NCBI GenBank assembly: GCA_030278955.1
Contig: JAOANR010000006.1
Coordinates: 59,881,060 to 59,945,059, forward strand
Direction: 5' to 3'
DNA: 64,000 nucleotides
Origin: Hygrophila difformis
Lineage: Eukaryota > Streptophyta > Magnoliopsida > Lamiales > Acanthaceae
Shown here: positions 9,728-20,707 of the stretch, piece by piece
How the letters are laid out: each line of letters starts with the position of its first letter
Numbering within the stretch: the first letter of the stretch is position 1
Translations under genes and position numbers: made by a program
The notes under the pieces: model-generated
What the model was told of the DNA's origin: nothing
Seen by the model: the letters and a program-made list of their open reading frames with translations, nothing else
Database searches by the model: none

Positions 9728-10388
9728 TGTTTGGCTCGGGTGTAGCCAAGGACCTTTTTCTCCTCAAGGGAGGCTACCGGAAAAGGATCAAACCGATTAC
9801 GGGTCCGGATTAACAATAATGCGCCCACAATTGACTGAATCTTCTTTGAATTGATAAAAAAATAACAAGATACAACGGAGAATCTGCCTGTTGTTAAGAA
9901 ACAACGGCGGAATTCACCAAAAACAGGGAACCAAACTACCAGCTGCTAAGGAGCAACGGTGGATTTGGAAATGGTAACCGCTACAAACTAGGCTAGATTC
10001 TAAGGAAAGCTGTAAAGGAAAGCTGTAAAGAAAGCAGTAAAGATAACAAGGAATTAAATTTGATAAAAGGAATTTGGGGGTTGGATTGATCTCTCCGATT
10101 TTATGTGTATCGACCCCTATTTATAGCCGGAGCTGGAGTAACCGCTCTCCGGCTAATCCTTCTGAGCCGAATTCTTTCTCTCTTCATTTCGGTTGTTTTG
10201 GTTTCGGCTGTTCCTTCCCATTTCGGCCGAAATTTCTCTCGATCTCGGTTCCCTCCCTTCGGTTTACTATGGACTTTCAGCCTTACTGGTCTGGAGCTCA
10301 TCCTCCTTTCGAACTTTCTCTTTTTTTCTGGCCCATGTCTAATGGCCCAATAGCTCCTCGTGGCCCATTATTTCATGTGGCCCCAACA
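9728..10388 (-). repeat. 5' LTR of the Tat-lineage element
   Basis: About 661 bp. On the minus strand it starts TGTTGGGGCC at 10388 and ends ..CCAAACA at 9728, one base before the primer site. A TATA box reads TATAAATA on the minus strand at 10125-10118, so transcription would start about 30 bases further into the LTR. A short tandem run of AAAGCTGTAAAG-like units lies at about 10009-10045. The partner LTR is outside the window, so age cannot be estimated. Confidence 0.8.
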
Positions 10389-10699
10389 AGTTTATACCAC
10401 TCCACTCCACTAGTGTTGTAGTGTTGAAACTTGAAAAATACGTACTCTACTCCAATAAAAGGAAAAAAAAAAAAAAGAAAAAAAGAAGCCCATCTCTTAT
10501 CTTAAAATATTGTATAGAAATAGAACCACATTTAACCACAAAATAATTACTCCTATTTCGTCATTACAAGCTTGGTTGACATTGATTTACATTATTCGTA
10601 CAACCTGGTACTACTATATACTATATGGTCATGGTCATGGTGCCCTTAGTTCAAGACAAGTATTAATTAGTGGTGGTTTTGCCAATCTAACATATACTA
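10389..10699. other. Non-coding flank of the Tat element
   Basis: AT-rich single-copy-looking DNA next to the LTR. It has an A-rich run at about 10460-10487. No gene seen. Confidence 0.6.
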
Positions 10700-10956
10700 C
10701 TCCATCTCATTATAATCGCTACGGACCCACCTGACACATATGCCGATACACACTTTTAGCGGTTAATAACTTAAATTATGTACAATAAAAAATTATAAAA
10801 ATTTGATATTCTAAAAATATAAGATTAGACGAATCTAACAAGATCTCACTTGACTATATTTTTTTCTTACATAACTATGATAAAAATACGAATCAAACTT
10901 AAACAGTAAATAGTGTCAAAAAGTGAAACGTGACAATCAAAGTGAGACAGAGGAAG
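10700..10956 (-). mobile_element. Stowaway MITE
   Basis: 257 bp flanked by TA. Ends read CTCCATCTCATT and ..GACAGAGGAAG, degenerate inverted ends of the CTCCCTCCGT type. The body contains the family word AATCTAACAAGATCT, the reverse complement of the word in the copies at 20183 and 23388, so it lies in the opposite orientation. Confidence 0.75.
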
Positions 10957-11973
10957 TATGTGTCTGTGTTATTGTTGCGAGTAATATAGGTAGTATATAA
11001 CACTCCCTTCATTTTCAAAAAATTGAAACGGACCCATAGTGCACTGGTGTGTGGAATATTTTCCAACACAACCTGCAGTGTACGATCCAAGTAATATCCG
11101 GTGAAACCGGTTCGAATCCACATGGAACAATGAATTGCTATAATTTATTAAATTCAAGTAGCGACGAAAATTAAAGTGCGACTAAAGTTGGTTTATCTAA
11201 ATTCTTAAAATTGTAATTAAAATAAAACAATAAAAAGTTCCAATCAATGAAGAGAGAGAGAGAGAGAGGGGATTGATTTATGCACTAAAATGAATGAGGA
11301 TCCCTAGATCTTCTTGTTGACAAACTTTGCAATTGCATATAAAAATTCAATTTTTAATTAATTAATATGTCTACTTAAAATTTTCACAATTTAGAAACCT
11401 CCCGGTTTTAATTACATGCAATTCATCCGGCTAGTGATTATCTTAAATTTGGTTCCAACAATTTTGGCTCTTTTTAAGTTACCAATTATTAGAATTAATT
11501 CGTTCAATTATTTTTGTTCAAGTATTTTTCAACCAATTAAAGAATATAAAGCCCTAGCTAGTTCAGATCTTCTTTCAATCTCACCAAACACACATAAGAA
11601 TTGAACAAATTAACATATAATTAAAGAAATTCATATTAACAATAGCAAAAATCAATAATGTCACGATCTAGGTTTCCCCAAACGATGGATTTAGCTTAGC
11701 ATAATTATGATAAAACTTTATATTAAAATACATAAGTGAATAGTGTCAAATTTCCAAACGTTACAACTATTGGAAATCGGAGGGAGTATGTATTTATGTG
11801 ATGACAGGGGGCAGGTTTTAATTAATCTTGTAGGACTTTGGAAATGGAGGTAGCAGTAGTGTATTGTGTATATTTATATGATTATGATATAGGCGACTAG
11901 TGATTTAAGAAGAAGAAGAAGAAGAAGATAGTATTAGTACAAGACATGGGTGTGGGTGGGCCAGTGAAGGTTG
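10957..11973. other. AT-rich intergenic DNA with a Stowaway end and microsatellites
   Basis: No gene seen. A degenerate Stowaway right end (..CGGAGGGAG then TA) finishes at 11786. Simple repeats are (GA)n at about 11251-11268 and (GAA)n at about 11909-11929. An isolated GGTTCGAATCC near 11108 resembles a tRNA B box, without a recognisable SINE around it. Confidence 0.55.
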
Positions 11974-12020
11974 GGATAAGGCCAATGGCAGGCTTGAGAA
12001 GACCACAACCTTATCCAATA
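11974..12020 (+). promoter_or_regulatory. Paired I-box / CCAAT elements upstream of psbP
   Basis: GGATAAGGCCAAT at 11974-11986 and CCTTATCCAATA at 12009-12020, 312-358 bp before the psbP ATG. The two I-box cores (GATAAGG and its complement) face each other, and each touches a CCAAT. I-boxes are known in light-regulated plant photosynthesis promoters; activity here is inferred. Confidence 0.5.
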
Positions 12021-12331
12021 TCCCACCCAAAATCTGAATCAAACCTATATTCACCACACATTTCTCATTGTCTCCCACATCAACAGATCAACAACAGCCG
12101 GCATTCTAGATTATTATACATTATTATTGTACAAGCAGCAGCAGCAGCAAGCAAGTAAACAAAAGCATCCAAATTAAGAAGCACGCACATACACACTCAT
12201 CGCTAGAGATAAACGATCAAGAGGAGCAGGGGCCTGCTGAACATACCCCCCGTGGTGCTTAGCTTATTATTAATCTCATTCGTCTAGCAGCAGCTTCTTG
12301 CTAGCTAATACTACTAGTAATCAAGAAGAAA

Positions 12332-13944
12332 ATGGCATCCTCGCCTATCTGCTTCTTGCATCACTGCACTCCTGCTGCTGCTGCCTCCTCATCAGCCCCA
12401 GCAGCTTCTTCTACTACTCGTGCCCCTGCTGCTGCCTATGTTATTAATAAGCCCTCTCAGCTCTCTCTGGTGTGCCGGGCGCAGAAGCACCACCAACCAC
12501 CACCACCACCTGCAGCTGAAGACCACCACCCCTCCTCAGCAGGCGGCTCATCATCATCAGTGTCCCGCAGATTGGCTCTCACTCTCCTCATTGGTGCTGC
12601 TGCCGTCGGCTCCAAGGTCTCTCCTGCCGACGCTGCTTATGGAGAATCTGGTACTATTTAATTACTAACTTACTACTTGCATGTATATATATATATATAT
12701 GTATATATATCCTTCCTTTCTTGTGTTGGGTCATCTGCATAAAGAATACATCTTGCTAGATCCGTGGACCTAACATCTTGATGTTGCCATTACCATATTA
12801 GTAGTATCTTCTTAGTTACAACTACAAGAATCTAATATCTTTATTGGCTCCGCTCATATATGCAAGTACTCAACTCTTATTTCTTCTTCTTCTTCTTCGA
12901 TAATCTCCACTGACTGGCTCACTGTAGCCTGAATTATTTCTTTACAATCCCTACACCATTAGCATCATCATCTTCTTATCAATGACAATGTATCATAATA
13001 CTATCATGGAAGTAGTATGTATGTATGTATGTGTTGTGTTGTCATGATGTGTTGTTTAATTATGATTCTTCTCTGTGTGTGTGTGTGTGTGTGTCCTACA
13101 TACTGTTTGGGTGGTGTTTGTGTTGGTGTTGGTGTGCAGCCAACATATTCGGGAAGCCGAAAACAAACACGGAGTTCAGGCCGTACAGTGGAGATGGATT
13201 CAAGCTGTCCATCCCCTCCAAGTGGAACCCCAGCGGTGAGAGAGAGTTCCCCGGTCAGGTGCTCAGATACGAGGACAACTTCGATTCCACCACTAATGTC
13301 TCCGTCTTGATTACCCCATGCGACAAGAAATCCATCACCGACTACGGCCCCCCTGAAGAATTCCTCTCCAAGGTAGTATTATTAATTACATCATCAACAA
13401 CAACAACAACAATTACAACCATCTAAACGTACTACTCTTAAATAATCTTGTTGTTTGTCCACACTCTGCAGTTGGATTTCCTTCTGGGAAGACAGGTCTA
13501 CTTTGGCCAAACTGATGCAGAGGTAAGTGAAGAAGTGATGGAATCATATCCACATCACCCCACTTGCACATAAGTACATTTGCAGGCAGCAGCACAATTT
13601 ATATACTATTACTACTCCAGTTAAGTTGAATATAATTAATCCGAATATATTTATATAAATATATATCATTTATGCTTGTTTAGGGTGGATTCGAATCTGG
13701 GGCTGTGGCCACCGCAAACATATTGGAGACATCCACCCCAGTGATCAACGGATTGCAGTACTACAGCTTGACCGTGTTGACGAGAACAGCAGATGGAGAC
13801 GAAGGGGGCAAGCACCAGCTGATCACCGCTGCAGTCAAAGATGGGAAGCTCTACTTATGCAAGGCTCAAGCTGGAGACAAGAGATGGTTCAAGGGTGCCA
13901 GGAAGTTTGTAGAGAGTGCAGCAGGTTCTTTCAGTGTTGCTTGA
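12332..13944 (+). CDS. psbP: PsbP, oxygen-evolving enhancer protein 2 (23-kDa subunit of photosystem II)
   Basis: Extrinsic lumenal subunit that stabilises the manganese cluster and retains Ca and Cl at photosystem II. Exons 12332-12650, 13140-13372, 13472-13522 and 13684-13944 give 287 residues with GT/AG borders in frame. Residues 1-101 are a bipartite transit peptide: a Ser/Ala/Pro-rich stroma-targeting part with an unusual His/Pro stretch (HHQPPPPP), then a twin-arginine lumen signal (RR at 79-80, hydrophobic core, cleavage after ADA-101). The mature chain starts AYGESANIFG and is 186 residues, the usual PsbP length. Conserved stretches include [38 protein letters not shown] and [17 protein letters not shown]. 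Intron 1 holds (TA)n and (TG)n runs. It appears intact. Confidence 0.96.
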
Positions 13945-15089
13945 GATCATGAGAAATTCAGATGATAAGAACAACAATTCCGGGCTTCAAAATTAAAAAC
14001 AAAAACAAAAAAAAAATGTGAGTATGATGTTTGTTTGTATGTAATTTAACCTACGGGAGAAGTACAACTACTAGTACGACTGCTACTGCTGTGGATATAG
14101 TATTTTTCTAGTATGGTTGTTTCTGGCTATATATATATATATATATAGAGGGGAATAATCATGGATCAGAAACATCCAGCATCGCCATTATTCCTTCACA
14201 ATTCCTGCTGCAGGTTCTCATGTCAAAAACTTGATATGAAACCACCAGTCCGCCATCACCTAAGAATGTTTGGCATCATAAGGTAAATGTAAATGCTGCT
14301 TATTGCATACCACCATTTAACCGCAGCAGTTTTGAACTGACGAGTGACGACTAACAAGACGCGCTGAAAACTAAAGCTGGCTTGGTGCATTCACATACTC
14401 AACGATTGATTAAGAAAGATTTAATGGATCTCATGCATGCATCGTGCTTCTACAAAAACCTAATTTATTCATCAAATTATTTACTACAGTACTTTACTTT
14501 TTTAGCTATCCTTCTGAGCCTAATTCAGCCAGCAATTCATTATATTGTTAATTTGTTCCTGAAACTCGCTTAAGCACGCATGCACTGTCCAAACGGAACA
14601 CAGATACGAAATAAATACTATGCTGCAAAATTTAAAGACCCAATTTGAGTCACCGCACGGCTCGCTGACAAACATCCGGAGATTCCAGTCTATATAAAGT
14701 TCTTGATTCACTAACAAAATGAGACAATTAAGATGCACCAAACTTCTACATACCACTCAAAGGAAGATAAAGATAGATACCAGTCCAGTCCACACGTCTA
14801 ATTAAATTAAAGCTATCCCCTATCCTATCCTATCCTATACACCCCATCCCACCCCACTTGGCAATTCCCACCGATCGAGCCTTAGGAATTTAGGATGCTT
14901 CTTTCCATGGTATGTTCAAGTCTTCATCCATCACTTTTTCTTGTTGGCCATCCATCCACAACAAGTTATGGAAAAAGTTTGAATGTCTTAACCAATGTTT
15001 ACTTGATTCCCATAAAGCTCCAGAAAAATCGCATAACAAATACATAATAGAGTTTCTCACATTATTTTTTGGCAAGCTAAGCTAAGGTA
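13945..15089. other. psbP 3' region and intergenic DNA
   Basis: The psbP 3' UTR begins here with an A-rich stretch near 14000. (TA)n lies at about 14130-14146 and a short CCTATCCTAT repeat near 14820. No gene or RNA gene seen. Confidence 0.55.
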
Positions 15090-15438
15090 TGTTGGAGATT
15101 GATTCAAAAAACCAAGTGTCATTTACTAGGTCTTTGGAGGTCGTTATTTAAAGTATTAATTGCTATCCCTAAAATAATGCTAGTGGTTTAGTGGAGTATG
15201 CTAGTTATCAGTATATGAAATTAGTGGTGGAGTCTTAATTCTTTGCTTATGTCGGAGCTATTAAATAAGTGCTTCTAATTTAAAGATATATCTTGAACCA
15301 TTGTATATTTGTATTTTTTGAATAGGTGTGTATAACTGTTATGGTCTTATGGATCTATGTATTTATGTATTCAGTGAACTGCAGAATAAATACAAAAACT
15401 TTCTGTTAGTATCTTTTCTTCTTCCAACTTTCCCAACA
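15090..15438 (+). repeat. 5' LTR of the copia element
   Basis: About 349 bp running from TGTTGGAGATTG to ..TTTCCCAACA with TGTTGG/CCAACA ends, five bases before the primer site. The start is inferred from the inverted ends. Confidence 0.6.
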
Positions 15439-15442
15439 AATT

Positions 15443-15454
15443 TGGTATCAGAGC
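15443..15454 (+). other. Primer-binding site (initiator-Met tRNA type)
   Basis: TGGTATCAGAGC, the standard plant copia primer site, directly after the LTR and 28 bp before the gag ATG. Confidence 0.85.
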
Positions 15455-15972
15455 AAAACCTAATACGAAATAGAATACAACATGTCAAACGGATCTTCAA
15501 GTTCCTCCATTCAAACTTTAATTCCAATATTTAAAGGAGAGAAATACCATCTATGGAGTCTCAAGATGAAGACTTTATTCAAATCTCAGGAGTTATGGAA
15601 TATTGTTGAGCACGGATACATAGAGCCAGACCCCGCACCCGCCGCACCGCAACAGACATCGCGAGATGATCGGAAGAAAGATGTGAAGGCATTGTTGCTC
15701 ATCCAGCCGGCATTAGAGGATGAAATCTTTACCCTAATTGCAGCGGAGCAACATCCAAAAAGGCATGGGATATTCTAAAACAATAATATTTGGGGGATAA
15801 GAAGGTAATTGGCATTAAACTGCAAACCTTTCGTCGAAATTTCAAAACTTTGGATATGAATGAGAAAGACTCTGTGCAAGAATATCTTTCACGAGTATCC
15901 AGAATCGTCAATCAAATGAAATCCTATGGTGAACAAATTGGAAGTGAAACGGCTGTATCTAAAGTCTTAAGG

Positions 15973-16692
15973 CCAATCAACTCTATTTCCCAGTAACTCT
16001 ACTCTATTTTTCAGTTTACAGTTTTTCACTTTTTATCTCCAACAATCAACTCTAAATTTTCCTCTCTTTTAAAATATTCAATTTTTGTTTCTTTTACTAT
16101 TCATTTAATTTTTCTATCAAATTAATATAATTGTATTTACTTACCAAATACAATTGAACTAGCAGCTTAAATAAAAGTCTCGGGTTCGAACCTTTATGTA
16201 TGCAAAAATTCTTTTTTGGGAGAGTCAACCTTCAATGTCTACCTCTTCAATGCCTATTAAATTTTCGAGGGATTATTCTTAGACCCAATGTGATATAGGA
16301 ATATCTGGTATATGCAAAAAAAATAGTACTATAATGTTTTTATTTAAATATAATTTATATTTAAGTTTATTTAAATTTTATTAAAAATATATTTATTTCT
16401 TCTTTGTTGATTTTTTTAAATATTTTAAATTATCTAAAATATAATATGAAAGTGAGCATTTAAGTTTTAAATTTAAAAAAAACCATCCAAATAGTAAAAT
16501 ATTATTAATAAAAAAAATTTAAAAAAAAAACCCAAAGTAGCGGTGCGCTACAGTGGCACGCTACAAATAAAGGGTATTGTTCACTTCCCTTAAAAATGGC
16601 GACAGCGTCTACAGTTTACAGATCTTGTTGGAGATGACTCATACTCTAAAATAACGTTTTTCGCTATTCTCCAGTTATTGCTGGAGTTGCTC
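15973..16692. mobile_element. DNA-transposon-like insertion in the copia gag
   Basis: About 720 bp of AT-rich non-coding DNA bordered on both sides by TAAGG (15968-15972, 16693-16697). The ends are weakly inverted (..CAACTC.. at the left, GAGTTGCTC at the right). The gag frame resumes across it, so it inserted into an existing element. The superfamily is uncertain. It contains a SINE-like copy at about 16150-16325. Confidence 0.5.
16150..16325 (+). repeat. tRNA-derived SINE-like copy
   Basis: It contains a B-box-like GGGTTCGAACC (16182-16192) followed by TGTATGCAAAAA, GGGAGAG and CGAGGGATTA words in the same order and spacing as the clean SINE at 35661-35822, and ends in an A run. It is an older, diverged member of that family. 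No TSD identified. Confidence 0.6.
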
Positions 16693-16797
16693 TAAGGAGT
16701 TTGACTCCAAAGTATCATCATATCATTGCTGCAATTGAAGAAAGTAAGGATCTATCTAATATACTCTGGATGAATTGATGAGTTTTGTAATTGCACT

Positions 16798-18015
16798 GGC
16801 AGGAAACCTCGATTAAGCCATTTAAATGTTTTCGGTTGTATAGAATATGCCTTACTTTATATATAAGATCAAAATTGGATGATAAATGTCACAAATGTAT
16901 CTTCATTGGCTATTGTCATCAATCTAAAGCATATCGCTTGTATAACCCTGTAAATGGCAAGGTGATGATAAGCATGAATGTTATATTAAATGAAGAAGGT
17001 GAAATAAGGTGGAATGCTGACAAGCAAAATGTCTTGAAGCCAATGCGTGCAGATTTAGAAGAACCAAATACAAATCTCTAGGCACCTTCAAACACAGCTC
17101 CCCAAACAAATGTTTTGGCCCCTGTACAAAGCACCAACATCACCTAATTGCAATATTGATTACAACCCATCTGTGAGCAGCAGTGAAAATGCAGCCAAAA
17201 AAAAAAAAAAACTAAATCCTTGAGAGAAATTTATGAATCATGTGATTTTGCTTTATCTGTCAATGATCCAACTTGTCTTGAAGAAGCAATAAAATTTGCA
17301 GAATAGTAAGAAGCTATGACAGAAGAGTTGAAGGCAATTGAAAAGAATTCAACTTGGGAATTAGTTTTTCTTTTTTTTTTTTTTTGGTTGAACTGAAGCC
17401 AAAAAACACAACTTGGGAATTAGTTGATGCACCACAAGACAAAAATATAGTTGGATTGAAATGGGTATTCCGTACAGAATATAATGCCGATGGAAGCATT
17501 CAGAAGCATAAAGCTCGACTAGTCGCAAAAGGGTATTCTCAACAACAAAGTATCAACTTTCAAGAGACTTTCTTTCCAGTTGCTCATTTTGAAACAGTGA
17601 GATCATGTTGGCGATTGCTACTCAATTAAGTATCTCTATTTGTCAATTTGATATGAAGTCCGCTTTCTTGAATGACACTCAACCACCTGGTTTCGGTGTT
17701 GGTGGAAAGGAAGAGAGTTTATCGACTAAGAAAGACTCTTTACGGATTGAAACGAGCACCTTGTGCTTGGTACAACAAGATCGATTCCTTCTTCTAAAGC
17801 AATTGATTGACAAGTAGGAAAAATGAGCCTACTTTGTATTCTAAGAAACAAGGTAACTCTAATTTCCTGTTGGCGTGCTTACATATGGATGATATGATAT
17901 ACTTTGGATTATCAAAATCTCTAATTGATGATTTCAAAAGTTGAATGACGGGTGAATTTGAAATGACCGACCTTCGGCTGCTAAAATATGTTTTGGGGCT
18001 TGAGGTTATGCAAAT
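16798..18015 (+). pseudogene. Copia integrase C-terminus and reverse transcriptase fragments
   Basis: 16798-17081 carries the copia motif KCIFIGYCHQSKAYRLYNP. From about 17300 the RT starts ([55 protein letters not shown]), with frameshifts near 17600 and stops after. The catalytic box is reduced to HMDD near 17885, and FEMTDL..YVLGLEV follows at about 17955-18005. It is clearly dead. A 42-bp insertion with a 17-bp duplication lies at 17367. Confidence 0.82.
17367..17408 (-). repeat. Minute retroposed tail insertion with 17-bp TSD
   Basis: CAACTTGGGAATTAGTT occurs at 17350-17366 and 17409-17425. Between them are 42 bp that on the minus strand read a short body with GGCTTCAGTTCAACC followed by a run of about 17 A. 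This is what an extremely 5'-truncated LINE or SINE leaves behind. Confidence 0.65.
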
Positions 18016-18475
18016 ATGACGGGTGAATTTCAAGCTCGCGAACATGTTCGTGTTATATTAACTTACAATACAAGTCCCATACTTTACCTGTCATTTGAAA
18101 TGTACTGTACTAGTACTGTGTTTATTTAGACTTTAAAATAAATAAATTAAATATAGAGTCTATGACTACATTTACCACAACCCTACCCTATACAATTAAT
18201 GCATCTTCTTTTAAAGGGGTATGAAATGAAGGTTCCGAGACATATGTTTATAATATTAATAAATATATTTATTTATTAGTAAATATAGAAATTATATAAA
18301 ATATTACTCTGGATCAAACATGACATCTTTATTGGGACAGATAGAATAATTTTTAAATTATAAATATATTTTTAAAATTATTTAAATATGTAGATTAAAT
18401 AAAATATAATTAAATATCTGCATATATTAAATATGATTTCTTTTATAAATTATGTGAGAATGAAAATGATACTGT

Positions 18476-18615
18476 TCGAGCTCGGCTCGATTTAATCAAA
18501 GCTCGGTCAACGCTCGGTTCGAAGTAGATCGGTCAATGTTCGGCTCGGTCAAAGCTCGACTCGAATTCTTATGAGCTCAAGCCGAGCTTACCACTATTCG
18601 GTCTCACCTCGGCTC
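18476..18615. repeat. CTCGGCTCG-rich repeat island
   Basis: Variants of AGCTCGGCTCGA, GCTCGGTCAA and their complements recur about ten times in 140 bp within AT-rich DNA. A similar word (AAGCTCGCGAAC) occurs at the end of the copia remnant near 18030. Such islands are common in plant transposon ends; no element boundary was found. Confidence 0.5.
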
Positions 18616-18894
18616 GTTAGCACCCATATTCATGGATAAAGATAGCCTTATACCTTTAAAAACCATAGAAAATCTCTTTAATTAACCAAAACGAATAGAC
18701 CTCGTCTATCTACACAACACTCTTTCACTAAATACACACTATTTATTTAATATACACCATTCTTAAATTTAAAAATTTATTCTTTACTTATACACACAAG
18801 AAAAATCTACTATTATACCCTTATAATTATCTATAAAAAATAAACAACATTTACTAAGCATTTTACTAAAACACACACCAAAATAAATAAGCTA

Positions 18895-19165
18895 TTTTCA
18901 GGAAAAATTTGAACGTAGCATATGTGTTCAGTAAATATTTTCGAATACAACTCATTTGTTCAGGAAACAAATGCTGAACACGACGCGAACCAAAAGTTTT
19001 AATATTGTCACAGGTATGTTTAGGAAAATATTTCGAACAAACAATGTTTGTTCAGGAATATATTTTCAAACATATAAGTCCTGTTCAGGAAAAAAGTTTG
19101 AACGTAGCATATTCGTTTAGGATTATTTTTCGAACATAAACCCATATGTTCAGGAAATTGGACCT
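18895..19165. repeat. Degenerate minisatellite
   Basis: Repeats of TGTTCAGGAAA and TTTGAACGTAGCATAT, with ATTTTCGAACA spacers, recur about every 30-60 bp; the long unit TTCAGGAAAAA..TTTGAACGTAGCATAT is seen near 18897 and 19083. Confidence 0.55.
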
Positions 19166-20182
19166 AACCAGTTCGCGGAAAATCCAAGAAAAAAAAATCG
19201 GTTTTCAAAGTGCTTATTAAACCTATCAAACGAGACTTTTAGTCTTATTGCCCTTGAGTAAATATATCAAACTTGCCATGAGTAAATATTTTATTTTTGA
19301 GAAGAAAAATTAAAAGATAATCTGTAAATTGTTAATTCATTACATATAAAACATGCCTTATGAATATCAATTAAGTTATTATACAGGCACCACTCTATAC
19401 ATCCAGAATGATGGGTATATTTGATCTGTAGAAATATACAGCTAAAGAAAGCAATGGGCACGCAACCATAATTGATGCCTAACATGTTAAGAGTAATGTT
19501 ATATACCAGAGATTTCCAGCAGAACGTTGTTATGATATTTAATGTGTTTCAGATACGATATGATATAGAAGATGTACATTGCCACCTGGTTTTTTTGATG
19601 AACACACACCCATTGCTCTATTTATGGACAATCAGTTCTCAAACAAAATCAAGAAAATTATTATTTTATTGAAGTTGGAATATGCATGATTTTTTATAGT
19701 GTATCCATAATTTTAGGCATCATTTATTCATTTTTTAATACTCTCATCATCTTAGGGGTGGTGTTGGCAACACCAAAACTACATCCTATAGACAGACTAT
19801 CTTTTATCAGAGCGCACTAGGCCAGCTGTCTTTGCCCTTTTTCCTTTGTAACTAATTACTAGTACAATCAATTTATTAAGGGGTCATACTCATTTGTTAG
19901 CCTGTAATGAATGTATGTTACATCAGTGATCAGACCAGAAACGTAGTACAAATTACTTTAAACAACAATTCCACCCATTCATTCATCATTAATTCATTCA
20001 TTCATTCATCTGGATTCTGGAATCTGGAACACAAACACAAATGATAAATGGAGTATATAATGAATGATGCACCACATTATACTAGTACTACTACTACTAT
20101 TCTTCAGACCCACCTTTTATATTATCCAAAAGTTACAGAAAATAATCCCACCAATCACCAACTCATTCACCATAGCCATATA

Positions 20183-20440
20183 CTCCCTCCGTTTTTAAAT
20201 GATAGCTACGTTGGAGAATTTGGACTATTCACACAATCACTTTGACTTGAAGTTTAATCATAGTTATTCAAGTTAAAATATAGTCAATTGAGATCTTGTT
20301 AGATTCATCTCGTCTTGTAGTTTTTAAATATCGAACTTTTAGAATTTTTACTTGTACCGAACTTGAGTTATTACTGATTTAAAATGTACATTGGACTGCG
20401 TGCTGCGTGGGTCCGTAGCAAACAAAAAAAACGGAGGAAG
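20183..20440 (+). mobile_element. Stowaway MITE
   Basis: 258 bp between TA dinucleotides (20181, 20441). Left end CTCCCTCCGTTTTT, right end AAAAAAACGGAGGAAG. Contains the family core GATCTTGTTAGATTC. No coding. This is the cleanest family member in the window. Confidence 0.9.
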
Positions 20441-20707
20441 TACTAGTAATTAATAAAAACGCCCTCGCATCCCAACTCCGTTCAGCTCGCATTCTCAGTA
20501 CTAATTTACATATTTAAATTTAAAGCCATAAGAAGCCTAAATTAAAGAAATTAAACCAAAAAGATACAAGTAGCCAATGTAAATGAACAGCCATATACAA
20601 ATAGATACAACCCCCATACAAATAATAACAAGTGTAATACACAAAAACACAAGAAATCATCAAATCAAATCAAAGAAAGCCAATAACACAATAACAATAA
20701 TAATAAA

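Larger units (their letters stand above)
1..10388 (-). mobile_element. Ty3/gypsy LTR retrotransposon, Tat lineage (5' LTR to beyond window)
   Basis: Read on the minus strand the order is 5' LTR (10388-9728), primer site, gag, aspartic protease, RT, RNase H, a second RNase H, integrase, then a 3' region carrying antisense genes. The 3' LTR lies left of the window. Two successive RNase H domains after RT, and antisense plant-mobile-domain ORFs downstream of integrase, are known hallmarks of Tat-lineage elements. The pol frame is broken at about 4040 and 3530 and the gag-protease junction at about 7625, so this copy cannot make an intact polyprotein, but the ORFs are long, so decay is modest. 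The target-site duplication cannot be checked because only one end is in view. Confidence 0.9.
15482..16790 (+). pseudogene. Copia Gag (UBN2-like), frameshifted and interrupted
   Basis: It starts MSNGSSSSSIQTLIPIFKGE and shows the YHLWSLKMKTLFKSQELWN motif of copia Gag. A frameshift near 15760 ends the first frame; the next (15790-15972) continues with VIGIKLQTFRRNFKTLDM. Gag coding then breaks at 15972 and resumes after the 720-bp insertion at about 16698 with TPKYHHIIAAIEESKDL, as expected for this domain. It is non-functional. Confidence 0.8.
15090..18015 (+). mobile_element. Ty1/copia retrotransposon, broken
   Basis: 5' LTR, Met-type primer site, gag, then a large internal deletion that removes protease and most of integrase, the integrase C-terminal region, and RT with frameshifts. 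It is interrupted by an insertion at 15973-16692 and a tiny one at 17367-17408. No 3' LTR was recognised after 18015. Confidence 0.85.
18016..20182. other. AT-rich intergenic DNA with repeat islands
   Basis: No gene seen. At 18476-18615 a GC-richer island repeats GCTCGGCTCGA-like words in both orientations. At 18895-19165 there is a degenerate minisatellite. The rest is AT-rich, with short ATTCATTC runs near 19980. Confidence 0.55.

Noticed and set aside
11100..11125. GGTTCGAATCC as a SINE B box
   Set aside because: A single B-box match without an A box at the right distance, tail or duplication.
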